A stretch of 64,000 nucleotides of DNA. Source: Mycteria americana. Taxonomy: Eukaryota; Chordata; Aves; Ciconiiformes; Ciconiidae. The DNA is taken from contig NC_134370.1 of NCBI RefSeq assembly GCF_035582795.1, positions 54,361,501 to 54,425,500 on the forward strand, given 5' to 3'. The notes under the pieces were generated by a model that did no database searches, was not told the DNA's origin, and was given only the letters and a program-made list of their open reading frames with translations. The position numbers and the translations under genes are program-made. Shown here piece after piece: positions 46,086 through 61,034 of this stretch; the first letter of the stretch is position 1; every line of letters begins with the position of its first letter.

Positions 46086-49000
46086 TTCTTGTACCCTCAC
46101 CTCTTTAAAAATGCAAATACCCCTTGGGTAGGCCAGGTGTGCAGTCATGTCCTGGCAGTGCATGGGATCTGTTCTCTCTGCTTGACTAAGTCATTACTGT
46201 GGTAGGAAAAGGTTTTTTAGGCTAAAGCATTTCCACACACTGAACCTTACAGGTGTTTTCTGCCTATTTTATTAAATATGCTTCATACAAATGTGTAAAT
46301 GGCTTTGGAGTTTGACTGCTTCATGTACAACAGCAAGTACATCTAAGCTCAAGTTTGTTTCATGTAAATAGCCTGGGAAGGGGGGTGTGGTCAAGAATCT
46401 TTTTCCAAAGACATAGCGGCATTTAATTGGCATTAAAACCATTGGTGGATTGGGTTCATAAACTGTAAAGTGTATTTCTAAAAAAATTTTCTGAATTGAA
46501 ATTTTTTTAGTTGAAACTGAAAATGCTTTTTTAAACAAAGCCAATGGGAGAGCTGACACAGAAAGCAGTATTGGTAATTGGAGCATGAGTCAGTTATCAG
46601 AAGTGATGCTTATTGGGAAGCATACTGAAGAGGTGCTTTTAAGTACAAAGAATTACCTACCAACATAACTTACTAAATGTGAACTTTAAAGTTAAAGCCA
46701 GACATCAGCAGATTTTGAGCATGCTTCATGATCAACAGCATTCTGGAAGTGTAAAAAGGACGATAGAACAGGTCAGTGCTCTGCTTTCCTGTCATCTGGG
46801 AGATTCTTCAGCTGCCAGAAATGTCTCTGGTGAAAGCCACTTCTGGCTGTGAGGGGAACAACGTAAAGGCAATGCTTTATACTCTCGGGGTGGGATGATG
46901 ATAGATCTCTTTCTTTAGCCTACTTCATCAAAAAAGGGAACATAAATGGTTTACACAAAAGCATGTGCTTTTTCTAGAAGCTATTTTGATGCTTTGTTCA
47001 GCAATCTGAAGTCTAAATGAGAGGTTTTTGTTGGCATCCTTCAAACAGGACTAGTAGTCTTGCAGTGACTCGCTGCACTTGTCCCTGTACAGGAAGTGTG
47101 AGGGTTTTTTTCCTTGCCAGCTCAGAGCCACTCAGTGAATCACCTTCATCAGCTGAGCCTGTAACCAGTTCTCGGTCAGCCTTGTCTAATTTAAGTGTTG
47201 AAGTCATGGAATTCAAGTCTGAACAATGCAGCCTGATATCCTTTGTAAAACATGTCAAATGTTCTTAACACTCAGGATTTTAAATCTTTCATGCGTGTGT
47301 CTTATGAAATAATATGCTGCCAGATGTTTGATCCTGCACTTAAGAGTCTTCTGTTTCCAATCTGATATTCCACAACTTTTGTGAGGCTTTAAATTCTAGG
47401 CAGTTTACCGGTGCATGCTGTTATCTTTTGCAGGGATTTATGTCTTTTCCTGTGCTTTAAGTTGTATATTGCTAATAGTAGAAACACAGAAAGATGGAAG
47501 TTGGGAGTTCTTGTCAGTAATATATTTGCAGTGCCAAGCAGTAGTCAAGAATTTGTCTCATCTTGTTTTGATTTTTTTCCTGCCTTGAAGGATACAAGTC
47601 TGCACAAATGCCTAAGTGCTTCCAAATTTGCTTTTGCAGTAACTCTTAACCCTATGTTATTCCCAGTTTTGTAAAGTATGCTGATACAAAGTGTATTTGA
47701 ATTTCTTTTAACAAATGCTGCCGACACACTTAAGTCTTTTGGGTTGCAGCCCCTATACACTCTGATAGCTCATTTGATATGAAAGTACTACTGGTCTGGG
47801 GGCTTAGTAGGAAGATTCCAAGCACAAAAGTTTACTTAGGTGTTGTAAACATGTATATGTACAGCATTAGCATTCTGTTAGCTGTTGGGCTCTGAGCTGT
47901 TGTGGTTCTTCTGGCATGTACTGAACACCTTTTGATCACTCAGGTTTTGGACTATCTTATTGCAGATGTTTCAGTATATGAACTGGAAAATACTTCATTT
48001 GCTAAGTGAAAGCAGTGTTCTTGAGGCATATTGAAAGAGTACTTTCATTAAACTTAATCTTAAAGGCTATTTCATGGTACTCAAAAGCAGATGCATACTT
48101 TTAAGTTTTTGGTTTTTCTTTCAGTATTTGAGAAGAATTTGACTTGTCTGTTTATCATTCATGAAAGAATTTGTTTTCCTGTACTGTGTCCCCAACTATA
48201 TTCAGTACATACCTAAAGAAAGGGAAACTTGCAAAAGTATTTATAACAGTAATTGAAAACAGTCATACGTATAGTACAGATATACTTAATTTAAGTGGGG
48301 AATTTCAAATTTGGTGAGATTCATTCCAGAAAGGATAGAAAGCTACCCATCCTTGCTTTCTGAGCACAGAGGTACTATCTGTCTACATAGTCTGAATTAA
48401 TAAATAATTCTACAGTATCTTTTGGTAAGGCTGATGAAACATGGGTTTTGTGTAATTATTTCTGCTGTCTTGGTATTGGCACTTACAAATTGCTATCTAA
48501 ATACAGATCATGTTTTTGAAGGAACTAGTGATAGGATGTGATCATCTAGGGAAAAAACTAGTTAGTCAAGGGAATCCATCATTGTATTAGACTCTTGTAT
48601 CATATTTAGTTCTACAATTTTTGTTGATTCTTGATAGTATAGTTTTTATGGAAGCAAGTTAGACTGACACAGTACTCCTTTCAGGAAACTTCTGATATCT
48701 TTCCTACCGTAATTTAAATTAAAACTTTGCATACTGTGGAAACTGATGTATTGCAAAGCATGATTTTATTACATATAGCTTCTATACCATATAATATCCT
48801 GCTGACACTGTTGTTATGTAAATTCTGAATTGCTTTAATCCATGAAAACAAATACTTGACTTGCCCAATTAATGTACAATTAAGTAGTTCCACTAAGAAC
48901 AGAATTACTTCAGCTAGATTTTTTTTCTCCACTTAAAAACTGTGCCTTATGCACAGTCGTGTTTCCAGGACTTGATACTGTATTGTTGGTAGCCTCCAAA

Positions 49001-52000
49001 GCCTTTTTCAGTGCTTCCCCTCAACTTTAAATATACGCTGGGAACTACTATATTGGTCAATAATTGCTAGATTCAGCAAACCGAAGATTCCTACAAAAAT
49101 ATTCTGGTCTTTGCAGTGGAAAAGTCAAAATAACTTCTCAGGGTATGGCAATGCAGATGTTTTCAGTTTTTGAGGGTATCCTGGCTGTTCTTTGTGTAAC
49201 CTGCAAGACTTGAATAGACTGGAGTAAGGTGACTTTTTGGAATTGATTGGCCCTGGTGGGAGGGGAGGTATAAGCCTACTGCTACAGAGTAGCAGCTTAA
49301 ACCTGATGAGATGTCTACGGCAAAAGAGCTAAAAATGCATAAATCTATTCTGAACTGTATCCAAACTGTTAGCCGTTTACTTGCTCTGCAGTGGCTGTTG
49401 GCTTTGCAAAGCATGTCTTCCCACTTCTTCCTTGGGTAGCCAAGAGTTCCTAATTACAGATTCTTAAAGCCCACATTTGCTAGTTGCGCTACTAAGGGGT
49501 GGCATTAGCACACAGCGCTTGTGTGAGGAGGAACATTTTTCTTCCAGCTAAGTGATGGGACTCAGCGGGCCCCTCAGGGTTCCTATTCGATGGCCAGTGT
49601 CACGTTCTACTTGCCAATGGTTAAAGGCAAAGTCCTTGCAGGAACAACTTTTCAGAACCGTGCAAGGACCCACGTCTCATTCTGTTGGTGATCCTAGGTT
49701 ATAGGAGTAGACTATCAGCAAATAGACTTTGCTCTTAAAGTTGAGGTTGCTGTAACTTCTACAGACTATGCTATTTGTTGTGGTTTTTTAATTTTAATTA
49801 AGCTTGACACAGGGGAAAAAAGTGAACTTGAATGTTGTTTGTAACAAATGGAGGTCCTGTTATGACACTGCTTATGTCTGTGGAGGTCTGATTTGAGATT
49901 GGCCTTTAATGAGCAAAAACTTGAATTCCATTTAAAACAGAATTGTGGGGAGGGAGAAGGGAGAATGACTTCATTGTAGGAGAGGCCACTGCTTTTGCTG
50001 TTTTGCTGTGTTTCACTTTTTTTTTTGTCTTGGCGTTGGGTTGCAACCACAGAGTTCAAGGCACGATCATTTTCAGATGGGAGGATAGGGATGGGTCTTC
50101 AGCAGAGCAAGTCAGATTAGAAGTGTACCTAACCAAGTGAAAGAGGACTTGACAGTGCCTGAGTATCCAATATGTGGAACTCGATATATGTTGAGTACCT
50201 GTTTCTAGCAACTAAGTCTGGTTTCTTAAGCAGCTTAGATATTTGTCTATAACTGTCACTCTTGTCTTACAACACTATGTAATAATGTATATCTGCATGG
50301 CAATAAAGGACTAGATCCAATGTAGTGGAGAAAACAAGAATTTGCCTGGTTTGATACTTGCTTTAAATAACAATTAAATCGGCACATATATTGCTATGCA
50401 GTAAACAAAACTTACCTTTGATACAGCTGAAATGGGTTTTGTTGTGGTTTAAAAAAGTACATACAATAAAGCAGATTAATATGTTTTAGCTTAAAGCTGC
50501 CTTCAAACACACAGAATATGTATTCTCTACAGAATTTACTACAGTCTCCACTGACCTCAGTCTCAGGGATATGTTTAACGAAGTGCATGAGGCTCTTGTG
50601 AGGCTACAAAGTGGTTAAACTTAAGTAGCACACAGTAGTAGAGAATAGATTATTTCATGTAGATAGTACTATTGTTAACTGACAGTTTTAATATTGAAAA
50701 GAATACTTAGTTTACCAATTCCTAGTGTCAGTTACCCAGCTGACTTCTCCAGAATTCTTAAAGCTGTTCCCATGAGTACTACTCTTTAAAGCTTTTCTAG
50801 TGGTAAATAGGAATTCTGGTTCCAGGGCTCTTAATGCCTGAAATACCAGCACACCCAGTCTGCAGAGACCTGATCTCAATATGCAGAATAAGTTCATGAC
50901 CAGCAGTGGTTTCTTCCTGTAGTTTACTTTGTGTTTTTATTCTTGGTTCATTCTAGGAACACTAGAGAGGAAACAGAACAACAGCGGCTGCTTATTCCCA
51001 TATTTGGTATTGTTCTAGACAAAATGAACATCCTTCTTCACTAAAAGGGAGGGGTGGTAGAGTGCTTCTGGACAATCTAACCTTCCTCAAACCATGGGTT
51101 AATCTTGGCAGGGTCGCATCGGGTCCTTTTTCTTTGTAGCTGTGTACAGTACAGTTTTCTACATGGAGTTACAGTGATGTTAAGCAGTTAGGTGGCACTA
51201 ATGGGATAGATTAAGGTAAGTGGGCCTGCATCTTCACAATACTACAAGCTCGTCTTTATGTAGTTACAAGTCCTTGTTCTACAGCAGAGCTTCCATTGGT
51301 CTATACATTAGTAGTGGTGTATTTTAAACTATAAAGAATTGGAATTAGTGGAGGTTATAATACTTATAGTGAAATTAATGCTCAGCCTTTAATTGCTGAT
51401 GGTGGAAGAGGAAAGGATAATTAGAACATCAATGTCAGTTGCACCTCCCGTAACTTGCTCCTTGTTTTTTTTCTTGAGACCTGTACTTGGATGGGCTTAT
51501 TTTGTATTCTGTGTTCCCAGTACAGATTCGGGGGTGGGGGAGGAACCCCAAGCCCTAAACCTGGTTTCTTAAACAGCCACCAATAAAGCCATATGGAGAA
51601 AGAAGCAAATACAATGTACTTCAGAAAAGCATTGTACTCACTAGATATGTACTCCCTACTTTCTGCTGAAATAGCTAGCTGCCTTACCTGCTCCCATGAA
51701 ATTCACCAGTAAAAATACAAATTAATTCTGTGACAGCAGGTTTTGATCTTTAGTTTAGGAGTCCTGAGCTTGACCTCTTCTTGTTCTGAAGTATTGCAAT
51801 CTGTACTTAGACTAAATAAAGTTCAGCTGCATCTGTCAGACTGTCCAAAATTAAGCCATTATGGATACAGTCTTGACAGAACTAAAAAATTCCAATTTTG
51901 GATAAGAAAGGAATGTCTGAAACCCACCCAGAAGAGCAGAACACAATACAAATTTCTAAATCCCTATTTCAATGACACTGTTTAAGTCTATAAACTTACT

Positions 52001-54847
52001 CTACTTTTTCCCAGTCCTGAAAGTTTCTTTTGTGGAAAGGGATTTAAGAGCTGTTTATTCTGAAAACAGTCTTAACTGTGTGAAAGACGACAAGTGCTGA
52101 AGCAAGTATATTTTGGCTGTACTGACAGTACAGCCTGTACTCTTAATGTATAGGCAGATACTTCATAAACCTTTTGCTGTCACTAAGGATGTTCTGATGA
52201 ATCTGTTCTGAGGGTAATAGTTTGAATGTAATAGAGAAGCATGTTGTTACCACAATTAATGAGTTAGTCATGAGTAGCTATTTAGTCTGACACACCTCGA
52301 GAGTGTTCACCTACTGAAATCAGGTTTTCTTTTGTTCACATTTCTTAATGATACAACCTGAGGCATTTTTGCACCTGAGGCCATTAGGTAACTTTTTCAC
52401 TTGACTTGTCCAGTATGTGGGTCTGTTCTTAGACCAGAATATACTTAAAATTGAACAAGCAATTAGCAGGCTTATCCTGCTACTATATGGTAGGATTTTT
52501 CTTTGTGCTGGGTGTGGCTAGAGTCCAGTCTGGGACTGCAAGGGACAAAGCAAGCTGAACTGCTCCCATCAGTTGCGTTGTAACATGCCTATTGTGGTTA
52601 GTACTGGATCTCTGATACTCAAGAACAGTTAAATAGCTCCTAACTTAGTATGTGGGAAAAGAGACTTCAGTCAGAAATACCAGTGGTAGCTTTCTACTGT
52701 TGTAGAATGCCCTTAAGACTTTGGGGAATTCTTCCTCGTCTGCACTTCAAAATATGTAGCTGGAGAGTCAGTAATTGGGATGTAACTACCTGTTGTGAGG
52801 TAGCTGTAGTAATGAATTTTACATCTGAAGCAGACAGTATTTTGGAAGAATATCTGTTTTTATTTCAAAATTATTTTACCTGGCGGCTACAATTAGAGCT
52901 TGAAGTTAGAAGTCAAGGTTATTGGTTGTTTTTTTTTCCCCAAGGCTTTGAGAGTATTTTGTCATTCTGCTCTTCAGAGACATAGAGTAGTACGCCAGCT
53001 ATAAAACACTAATCCTGTTGCTGTTTGCTCATTGAGAGTGCAGGTGTACAAACAGGAAAAGAAAAAACAAAGGGGAAGTTAATATCATCTGATTGCCAAA
53101 ACAGAAAGCACCAATTCAGTAGCTAAAATTATGTTCAAACTGGTAACAGGATACAGTGAACAATGAAGAATGTTTTTTATGTTCTGTAGCTAAATGTGTC
53201 CTTTTAGGGCTTGTTTTGCAATTATTCTTGACCAATTGAAACTCTTGAGGCGTGTAGAAGTCTACCTCATTCAAATGAACCCACTTACTTTTTTTGGCAT
53301 GATATCTCAATGAGATGCCTAGTCACTTATTTTTCATTCTTGGTATTTTTGAAGACTTGGGAATATACTGAAGAACTAGAACTACTCAGTTTTTTAGGTT
53401 TTTTTAATTCAGTTAGGGCAAGTCAGGACATCTAAGTATTAGAACTGGCAGGTGGGGGAGTACTTTCTGTCATTCTATCAATTTGCTACTGTAGCTGTAA
53501 GAAAACATACTATTTTCCCCTTTATTCCTGTTCCTGTCTTCCAGTCTCTAGTGTGACAGTGTGCGAGAACCTCACTGAAGTACCAAAGCTGTGCAGAGCC
53601 TCTGTGATCACTCTCTCTGTGGATGTTGTTTTGTTCTGGTGCTATTTTAATGAGGAAGCACTGGGGAATATATCTAAGGGGCATATTCCTAACAGCTGCC
53701 GTGGCCTCTGTGTTGTGGAGCTCTCCTAGGAGCCTAAATAATCTATAGTGTGTGAGAGAGCTGGAATCTTCTGCTGATTTTGACAGACAATGTATGCAAA
53801 CTACTTTGTGCCCTCTGTGATGGAAGTATGACTTGATCTGCAATAGACTGTGACAGATCCTACTTTATCAAACAGGAAAGAGAATAAGGGGAATAAATCT
53901 GAGAGGGGATGGTGGAAGGGTCTGGGTTGATGAGATGATGGGAGCCTAGTCTGATCCAAGCAAGGCGCTTCCAATTTCCATGTGAAGTTTTGCTCCTTCA
54001 GTTCTACCTTAGTGCTCTTTCCGTCTGTTTATAAGCCTTCAATATTGCTGATGAAACTGGTTCAGTCTATTCTCAGATTCTAACCTTGTGTAGGAAACCT
54101 GTGCATGTCCTCATTCCTGTTGATCAGCCATGTGACTTTGAAATACTCGGCCTGACTCTGTGGTCTTACCTCTTGGCTTCTGCAGTTGCCTTCCACAAGC
54201 TTTCCCTTCTATATTTTTTACTTTCAGCAATCCTTTACAGAGGTCCTCTGTCTTCAGCTGCAAATCAGGAAGGGCATGTTCCACTTTGTTACAGACTTCC
54301 GGTGTGATTTTGGGGTTTGTCCCTTAAATGTTATCTGCAATAGTATGTTATGTGATGTATAAGTTATGCCTTTACTAGTAGTTCTAAACAGGCTTAACCT
54401 TGCCCAGACAACGGTTCCTAAATGGTATGTGTAAACATTGGAACACTTTTCTGGTCCCTTTTAAAGTGCAGATTTCTATGGTAGTGCATACTAAAGGGAA
54501 ACTTGCAATGAAGCACATTGTATAAAGGCAAAGTAGTTCTATTTTGTACTCTGCAATAAGGTGATGGAGGTCAAAATGGATGTACAAATGTTATCTCCAT
54601 TCATGAATCTGGTTATATAAGTCATGTTATCACTTAAATGTCTGTAATGAAACATGTGACTTTAACAGTAGATTAATTTTTATCTTCATAGTACTCCTTA
54701 CTGTTACGTGTGTTGGAGGATTTTTAAGAGTGCAATAAAATATATACACTACTCAATTTGTGCATTAACACTAAACTGGCAAAACACCACTGAGGGTAAA
54801 TCTCTAATAGGAATCTATGGAATAGTTGGTATTGGATATTGTCTGTA

Positions 54848-54870
54848 TACCACACACAATAGTGTGTGTT
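54848..54870. repeat. CA/TG inverted repeat
   Basis: ACCACACACAATAGTGTGTGTT forms a short hairpin of CA and TG dinucleotides around AATA. Confidence 0.7.
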
Positions 54871-54997
54871 AAAAGATACAGGAAAGCCCTTCTGTCATGT
54901 TAGCTATTACTGTACAATTTAAAATGCAGAGTATTTTTTCAAAGCTGTTGTCAACACTACCTGAAAGCAATACAACTACTTTAGATCTGGACTCCAG

Positions 54998-55000
<3 letters not shown>

Positions 55001-55028
<28 letters not shown>

Positions 55029-55093
55029 CACACCAAAAAAACCCCACAACCCAAAACAACAACAACAAAAAAACACAAAACAAAAGAAACCCC
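55001..55093. repeat. Poly-A run (28 nt) with an A-rich CAA tail
   Basis: A 28-nt A run is followed by about 65 bases of only A and C (CACACCAAAAAAACCCC, AACAACAACAAAA). It resembles a retroposon tail that has decayed into simple repeat, but no body is recognisable upstream. Confidence 0.85.
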
Positions 55094-58000
55094 TATCTTG
55101 CAAAATGTTCCATGGCACCTTTAATCACTATAAATAACTGAAACCTCTTTGATACTTTATTTGAAAGGTTTTGTCCCTTTTTATAGCCCTTCTGCTGAAC
55201 CAGTGGGCCATTACTGACTCATCAATGACTAAATTAATAGTCTTGCTGTCTTTAGAAACTTGGGCTTTACCTGATGCTCTCCCATGCAAACGCTATGGAA
55301 ATCAACCCTTGCTAAACAGAGATTTGACAGGAGCAAATGCCAAAGCAAGATAGCTGCAGGCTACCTCCTGTTCTTTCTTAATGTGTTTCAGTGGAAACAA
55401 AATTATTCTGGCAGTCAGACATTGCACAAGGAGTATGCAGAAGCACCTCTGCCTATCTAATGGTCTAATTCTTTAATCTACAGATTTTAAGAGGCGCTTT
55501 CGTTAACTGGACGAGGCGTGCTTAGCTGCACAATGTAGTTTTTCATGTGGTTGTTCAGATTAACATTTTGTAGGGGAAAGCAAAAGGCACAGACAGAGGG
55601 CTGGGATGATGAAAGATCACATGCCTGATGTGTGATGTATTTTTCCACTATTGCTTCACTAGATGATACATAGAACTGTGCATGTTAAAGGAACCTTGTA
55701 GAAAACAAGCTTTTCTCAGTTACTATACTTCAAATAAACCAAAACATGTAATGGCATCAGCGGAGGTTTTGAGAGTGGGAGTGTGAATCCCAAACCTACA
55801 TCACTGAATGACCAACCTTACAGCTTCAAATCTCACCTCATTTGCTGAAATGGTTAAAGCATTCCATGCCTTGTGCCTTTATCCCCTTTTCCATAATATG
55901 CTTTTAAGTCATATAACAGGATAGCACATTGCCCTCAAGTGACCTTGATGGGGGTGAATGGCCCACCCCTTTTGAACACCAGTACTATACCCAGTAGCGT
56001 TAGTAGTAGGAGATGGCATGGCTGTGAACTGTGTACCCTGGCCTAATTTCACTCCTGGTCTACAGCTACTTCTAAATGCTACAGTAACGTGAGGAAATGT
56101 TACGTGTTAAAACCTAACAGTTTTTCACTAAATTGAAGTGAAATCAATAGACATCTGAAATGATAGAACGAGATTTTACGGTACTGCGTATAAAACTTAA
56201 AGATTAATAGGAAACTATAAAGCGGGTTATTCATCTACACATTTAAAAACTTAACTAGATGAGGCATGCTAGTGCGCACAGGCTTCTAGATGCACATTTC
56301 TGCATTTAAATGCAATACAACCTACAGGAGAGGCATTTTGTATTGCTCATATTATAAACAATTTACAAATTTTACTAAAGAACATTTTCCACTAGTTTCT
56401 TTTTCATTTTGAAAAACCTAAAGAAAAAACCCTGAGGCCTTCCTTAATTAACATAGGTGATTCTTATAGCTTTCATTAACTGAATGTATTAATAACGGAG
56501 TGAGTCTGAAATACTAAAAATTGTATTCTCAATAGCAAAATAGCAAAGACTTGCAGATTTGTTCAGTTGCTGGCAGCCTTTACACCTTGCTTGTTAAAAC
56601 AATCTGTTTGTGTAATGAGTTACTCTGGTTTTGTTGGATTTGGTCTTACTGGACTTAGTTTTGTTGATACTCTTTTGGGTCTATTTGTGAAAGGTTACCT
56701 TGGAGGATGTTTGAAGCTACAATTCCATAAGCAATGAAACAAATGCCTTTCATTTCAGTGTGGCAGATTAGATGGAATCTGTAAGTTAAGGTTTCAGCTA
56801 GTCTTCCAAAATCTGAAATGTGCAGACAAGGAGGAAAACTTAAGATGTGTGGACCATTTCATCCTCCTTTTTTTTTTTTTTAAATTTAAAAAAATGACAT
56901 TATCTATAAAAATGGATAGGCTACCTCAGACTTGTCTTTCCTTACCATCCTGCAGGGACAAACATTAATAATTGGCCTAGATACTTTTTGCAGAAGCAAG
57001 GGGAGAATGGTTTTCTTTTCAACAAAACCTAACTAGAGCATAAATAAAACTGGCAGAATAGGTTGGCAAGTTATTACAAATACCTGGATATTTCATGGTT
57101 CTTTGTTCTTTTTTAATTGTGTTTGTAATTAGAAGAATTTTGTTTTTGAAAGCCTCAATGTGTTTCAGTATTTTAGGTGTTGAATAATTCATGCTAACCT
57201 TGGTTTACACATTGTTTATGGCACCAAAAAACCTCAAGCAACTGATTAAAAATACTTACCACATTTCTTTATTCACAATTATCCTCTGGTTAATAACAAC
57301 ATTTAGACACAACTATCTTGGCAAAATCTTAGCTATGTTTACATAAAGACTGGTACTATGCCAAGCCTCAGCGTTGCATCATAATGCCCAAATCTTTCCC
57401 ATTCCTGGATTATTTTTTTTAATTCCATGGAAAAATGTTCCAACACACTTTAAGTTTGTTTCTAGTTTGGCTTTTTCTTTTTTGTAAGGGCCCTTTTCTT
57501 TATTTTCAGGTTTGTGTGGATGCCATGGCCAAGTACAAGCAGCTTGACTACAAAATGAGCTGTGCTGGAGTGTTTTATTAGGTTTATTCATAGAGGTTAA
57601 AGTGGTGTTTGTCCTTAAACTTTATGAGCACTGACTTCTTCAGACTGTGCTAGAGTGATGGTTCGTGTTAGTATCAAGGAATAGCTTAGTTTTCTTTAAA
57701 TAATTATCAAATCCGGTAACTGACACTGGTCACCAGGAATTGTCTGGGATTACATAGAGAAAAAATCTCACCTGAAACTGCTTGGAAGAACTTGCCTGTA
57801 AGTTCATATCTAAATCTTTTTTCAAAGGAAGAAAATAGATTTTTACAAAAATAGTCTCGTAAATGTAGAAACATGTACTGCATCAGTGTCTTGGCATCTT
57901 CTCATGTGTATTCAAACATCATGGATCAATGCTCCAAAACTTTGACATTGACTTAAATTCTTGGTTGTCTAAGAATCTCACATAATCATATTGCCATGAA

Positions 58001-59460
58001 ATTTAGGGAAAACACCAAATATGCAGTAGTAAAGAAAGGGCAGTAGTTGTGGTCTGCAGACAATGGCAGTGTCTTTGTCGCTGCACATACCTATCTTTCT
58101 GAAGTAGCAGCAGGTTGAAAGTCTGGCCTGCTGTTTGACCAGGACTTGGAGCTGCCTGTTCTGAACCATTCTCTGAACCAGCTAAGCTATGGACGTCTGC
58201 TGCTTCAGAAACCAAAAGTCAGCTGAGACAGGAATGAAGAGTGCTTACAGGAAAAAGGGACAAAACCAGGCAGCTGTGTAGTAGCAGATCTAGAGATTGA
58301 TCTCAGACAGAAGGAAATGGAATAAAGCTCTTTGTCCCTTCCAGCAACTGCAGTGAAAGCCCTGAAAATGGACCTGCAGGTTTAGGATTATCCAAAGGCT
58401 AATACAGCATGGTGAACCCTTAGTCAGCACCAGGGAAGTCTGTAGAAAGTGTCAATATTCCTTTCTTAAGAAATCGGTTTTCGGTATTTCTCCTGGAGTG
58501 CTCCTGACAATTTTTTTCCTTCTGGTTCTCAGTCTAACTTACAGGTGCCTCAGTGTTTTCTAGGTCAGGTGTGAGGAAGGCAAAGAAACCCGTATGGAAG
58601 GAGAGATATATTGGAAGGGTTTGTCAAAGTTCATGACAGTCCTGTGCAGAGTAATTGGAAATAATGCTAAGCTGAACTCTAATGGGTACCTATTCACCGA
58701 ATATCTCTGTCCATCTGCATGCCTCGCTCATGATGACGGTGCACAGCTAGGAGTGTGTGGCAGAATATGCTCTTACTGACCTGGTACAGGCTAAAGGTAT
58801 AGCTACTGGTATTGCATTTATGTCATGTTTTTAGCACTCCACTTCATATTGTATTTGTTTTCAGCAAGACAGAATCAAAGGCAGCATTTATAGCCCAGTT
58901 GAAGACCTTGAGCTGCTCCTGTGGTCCTGATGGGGTCATAAGGAATAGGTTGCTTAGCAAGCTGACATGTAAGCTTAGAGGAAGGCTACTTGAGTGCAAG
59001 TTGGGTTTTGAGCCAGAACTTTATTTTTAAAGGACCACAAATCTTGGCTTTAATATGGAGTATAGAAAAAGGTAAAGCTGCCTCTCAGGGCTTCAACAGT
59101 ATAATGAATTGCAGCAGCTAAAAGTTAAAGGATATTGATAATCTGAGCATCTGGTTTGTGTCCAGGTTGCTCAGAGGTGGAGGGAAAGAAACAGTATTCC
59201 CCTAACAGCTGTCTTTTCTGAATCAGAATGCTATGCTTAGATGAAAAGTCATTCAGCTGGTTTTAGTTTACATTTAAAATTATTTTTTTATTTAGTTTAC
59301 GTGGGTTTGACTCTGATCTCAGAGTTTGAATGAGCCCAGACATTGAAAGCAAGGTACATCACAAGCATTTAAGTTTAATGTGGTTTTGTGTTGAAGCCCT
59401 GCAAGCCAAAGTCTTCAGCCACAGTGTAATATCTGAGACTTATGGTTTCTTCTCGATTTA

Positions 59461-59488
59461 ACACACACACACCCCCCACCCCACCCCA
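59461..59488. repeat. CA/CCCCA simple repeat
   Basis: A short ACACACACACCCCCCACCCC stretch. Low complexity. Confidence 0.8.
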
Positions 59489-60991
59489 ATTTTGAAACCT
59501 TGTGATTTAGCTTGAATTTCACCCGTTCTGAGTTTTCATTATGAAGCTTAGCATTTTGCTTAAGATGATAAAAGCCAGCTAGCCTTCTGTTTTGGAGATA
59601 AGATGCTAAACTGTTTTACTGTTAAGGAATGTAAACAAATAGCTGGATTAATCATGTTTAAGGTTATCTAACGGAGAAGTTCTTTGAAGACTTAAGTGAG
59701 ACTACAGGTTGAGTAGGGATACAGATGATGGTGATGAAGGGAACCTAATGTAGAATGCAGATTTCATGCTGAATGCAGATTTGCATCAATACAATTTGAG
59801 GGGGGAGAGAAACACTTGGATTGGGCTTCAGTTTTTGGATGCTTTGCATCTTTTCACTGTTTTTGCGTATTCAAATGAAAAAGACCTTTAGTTAAATGAG
59901 GTGTCTTCAACAGAGAAAATGTTAATAATTTCCTGACAGGAAGCCAGGGTCAGACATAGAAATGGAAAATTAATGGGGAAAGAAAATGCAGCATCACACT
60001 GCACCACTACAGAGATTCTTTTAAATAAAATTAGGGTAACTTATCTGGAGTGGTATGCAACAGTTTTTCTTCAAAGCTGATACTTAGCTTTTCACTTGGT
60101 TTCCCTTTAACAGAAATAGTTTGAAACCTATGTATATTTATGATGCTGATACTTAATTACAAGCTGTAACAGACATTTAAATTTGGTCTTTTGCATAATT
60201 CTGCAAAATTGGTGATCAAGTTATGGGTTTTGTGAAATAGCAGCAATTTAAGCCTACTGGAGTGCATTCAGAGCTTCTTCAGCTAGCATCTCTGCTCAAA
60301 GCATAATTATGCCAATACAACATCTGTGAGACTGAATCTAGTACGTATCCTGATAGTATCAGTTTCTTATAGCAAATATATGAAGAATGCTATTTTGCAA
60401 ATGAATCACTTGTTCACACATCTGGTAAAAGCCTATTGTTACAAAGATAGCTAGATGTCTAAATTAGCTTTCAGTTAGCTTTCTTGCTCCAGTAATAATT
60501 TGAATGCTAGATGTTACCATTAAACATTCTAACATATTAAAAAAAAATTGGGGGAAATAGCTGTTTCTGTGCTAAAACTTGTCTTTTGTAGACTAATAGG
60601 AACTATCACTTTACCTATTAAGTGAACATCTGCCCATAGTTAATAAAGCAAAGCTGCTGCAGATGCAGGGATCATACGCATGCATTGGTGCAGCCTACAT
60701 AATAACCATAAAGACCCAATCTCCTACCTTTTGAAGATTATATTAAAAAATGTGGGGCCAGACACTTCCCTTACATAATTCAACTAATAACCATGGTGTT
60801 ACACTAGAATAGAATGAACTCTTCATATTCCCAATACATTTCTATGCTTCCACCTTTTTGGGGCATCAGCTTCATTGGCAGAATGCAGTGAGCTACTTAG
60901 CCAGTGGAGATCATGTATATTAATTTTTAGTTTTATTTTGTTGGGTGCCTTATGAATTACTATGGAAATATGAAAGTCTACAGAGCCAGAA

Positions 60992-61034
60992 TAAGCTTAA
61001 TACAAATTAAGCTTAATACAAGCTTAATACAAAA
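60992..61034. repeat. Three-copy AAGCTTAATACA tandem
   Basis: The 12-mer AAGCTTAATACA occurs three times in 43 bases, with 4-nt and 0-nt spacers, followed by AAATAATTTG. Confidence 0.85.

Noticed and set aside
57505-57600. Possible MYO1E exon 2 after TTTATTTTCAG
   Set aside because: GTTTGTGTGGATGCCATGGC briefly recalls the motor N-terminus, but no frame encodes the expected Gly-Ser-Lys start or the following conserved residues, and there is no good donor.
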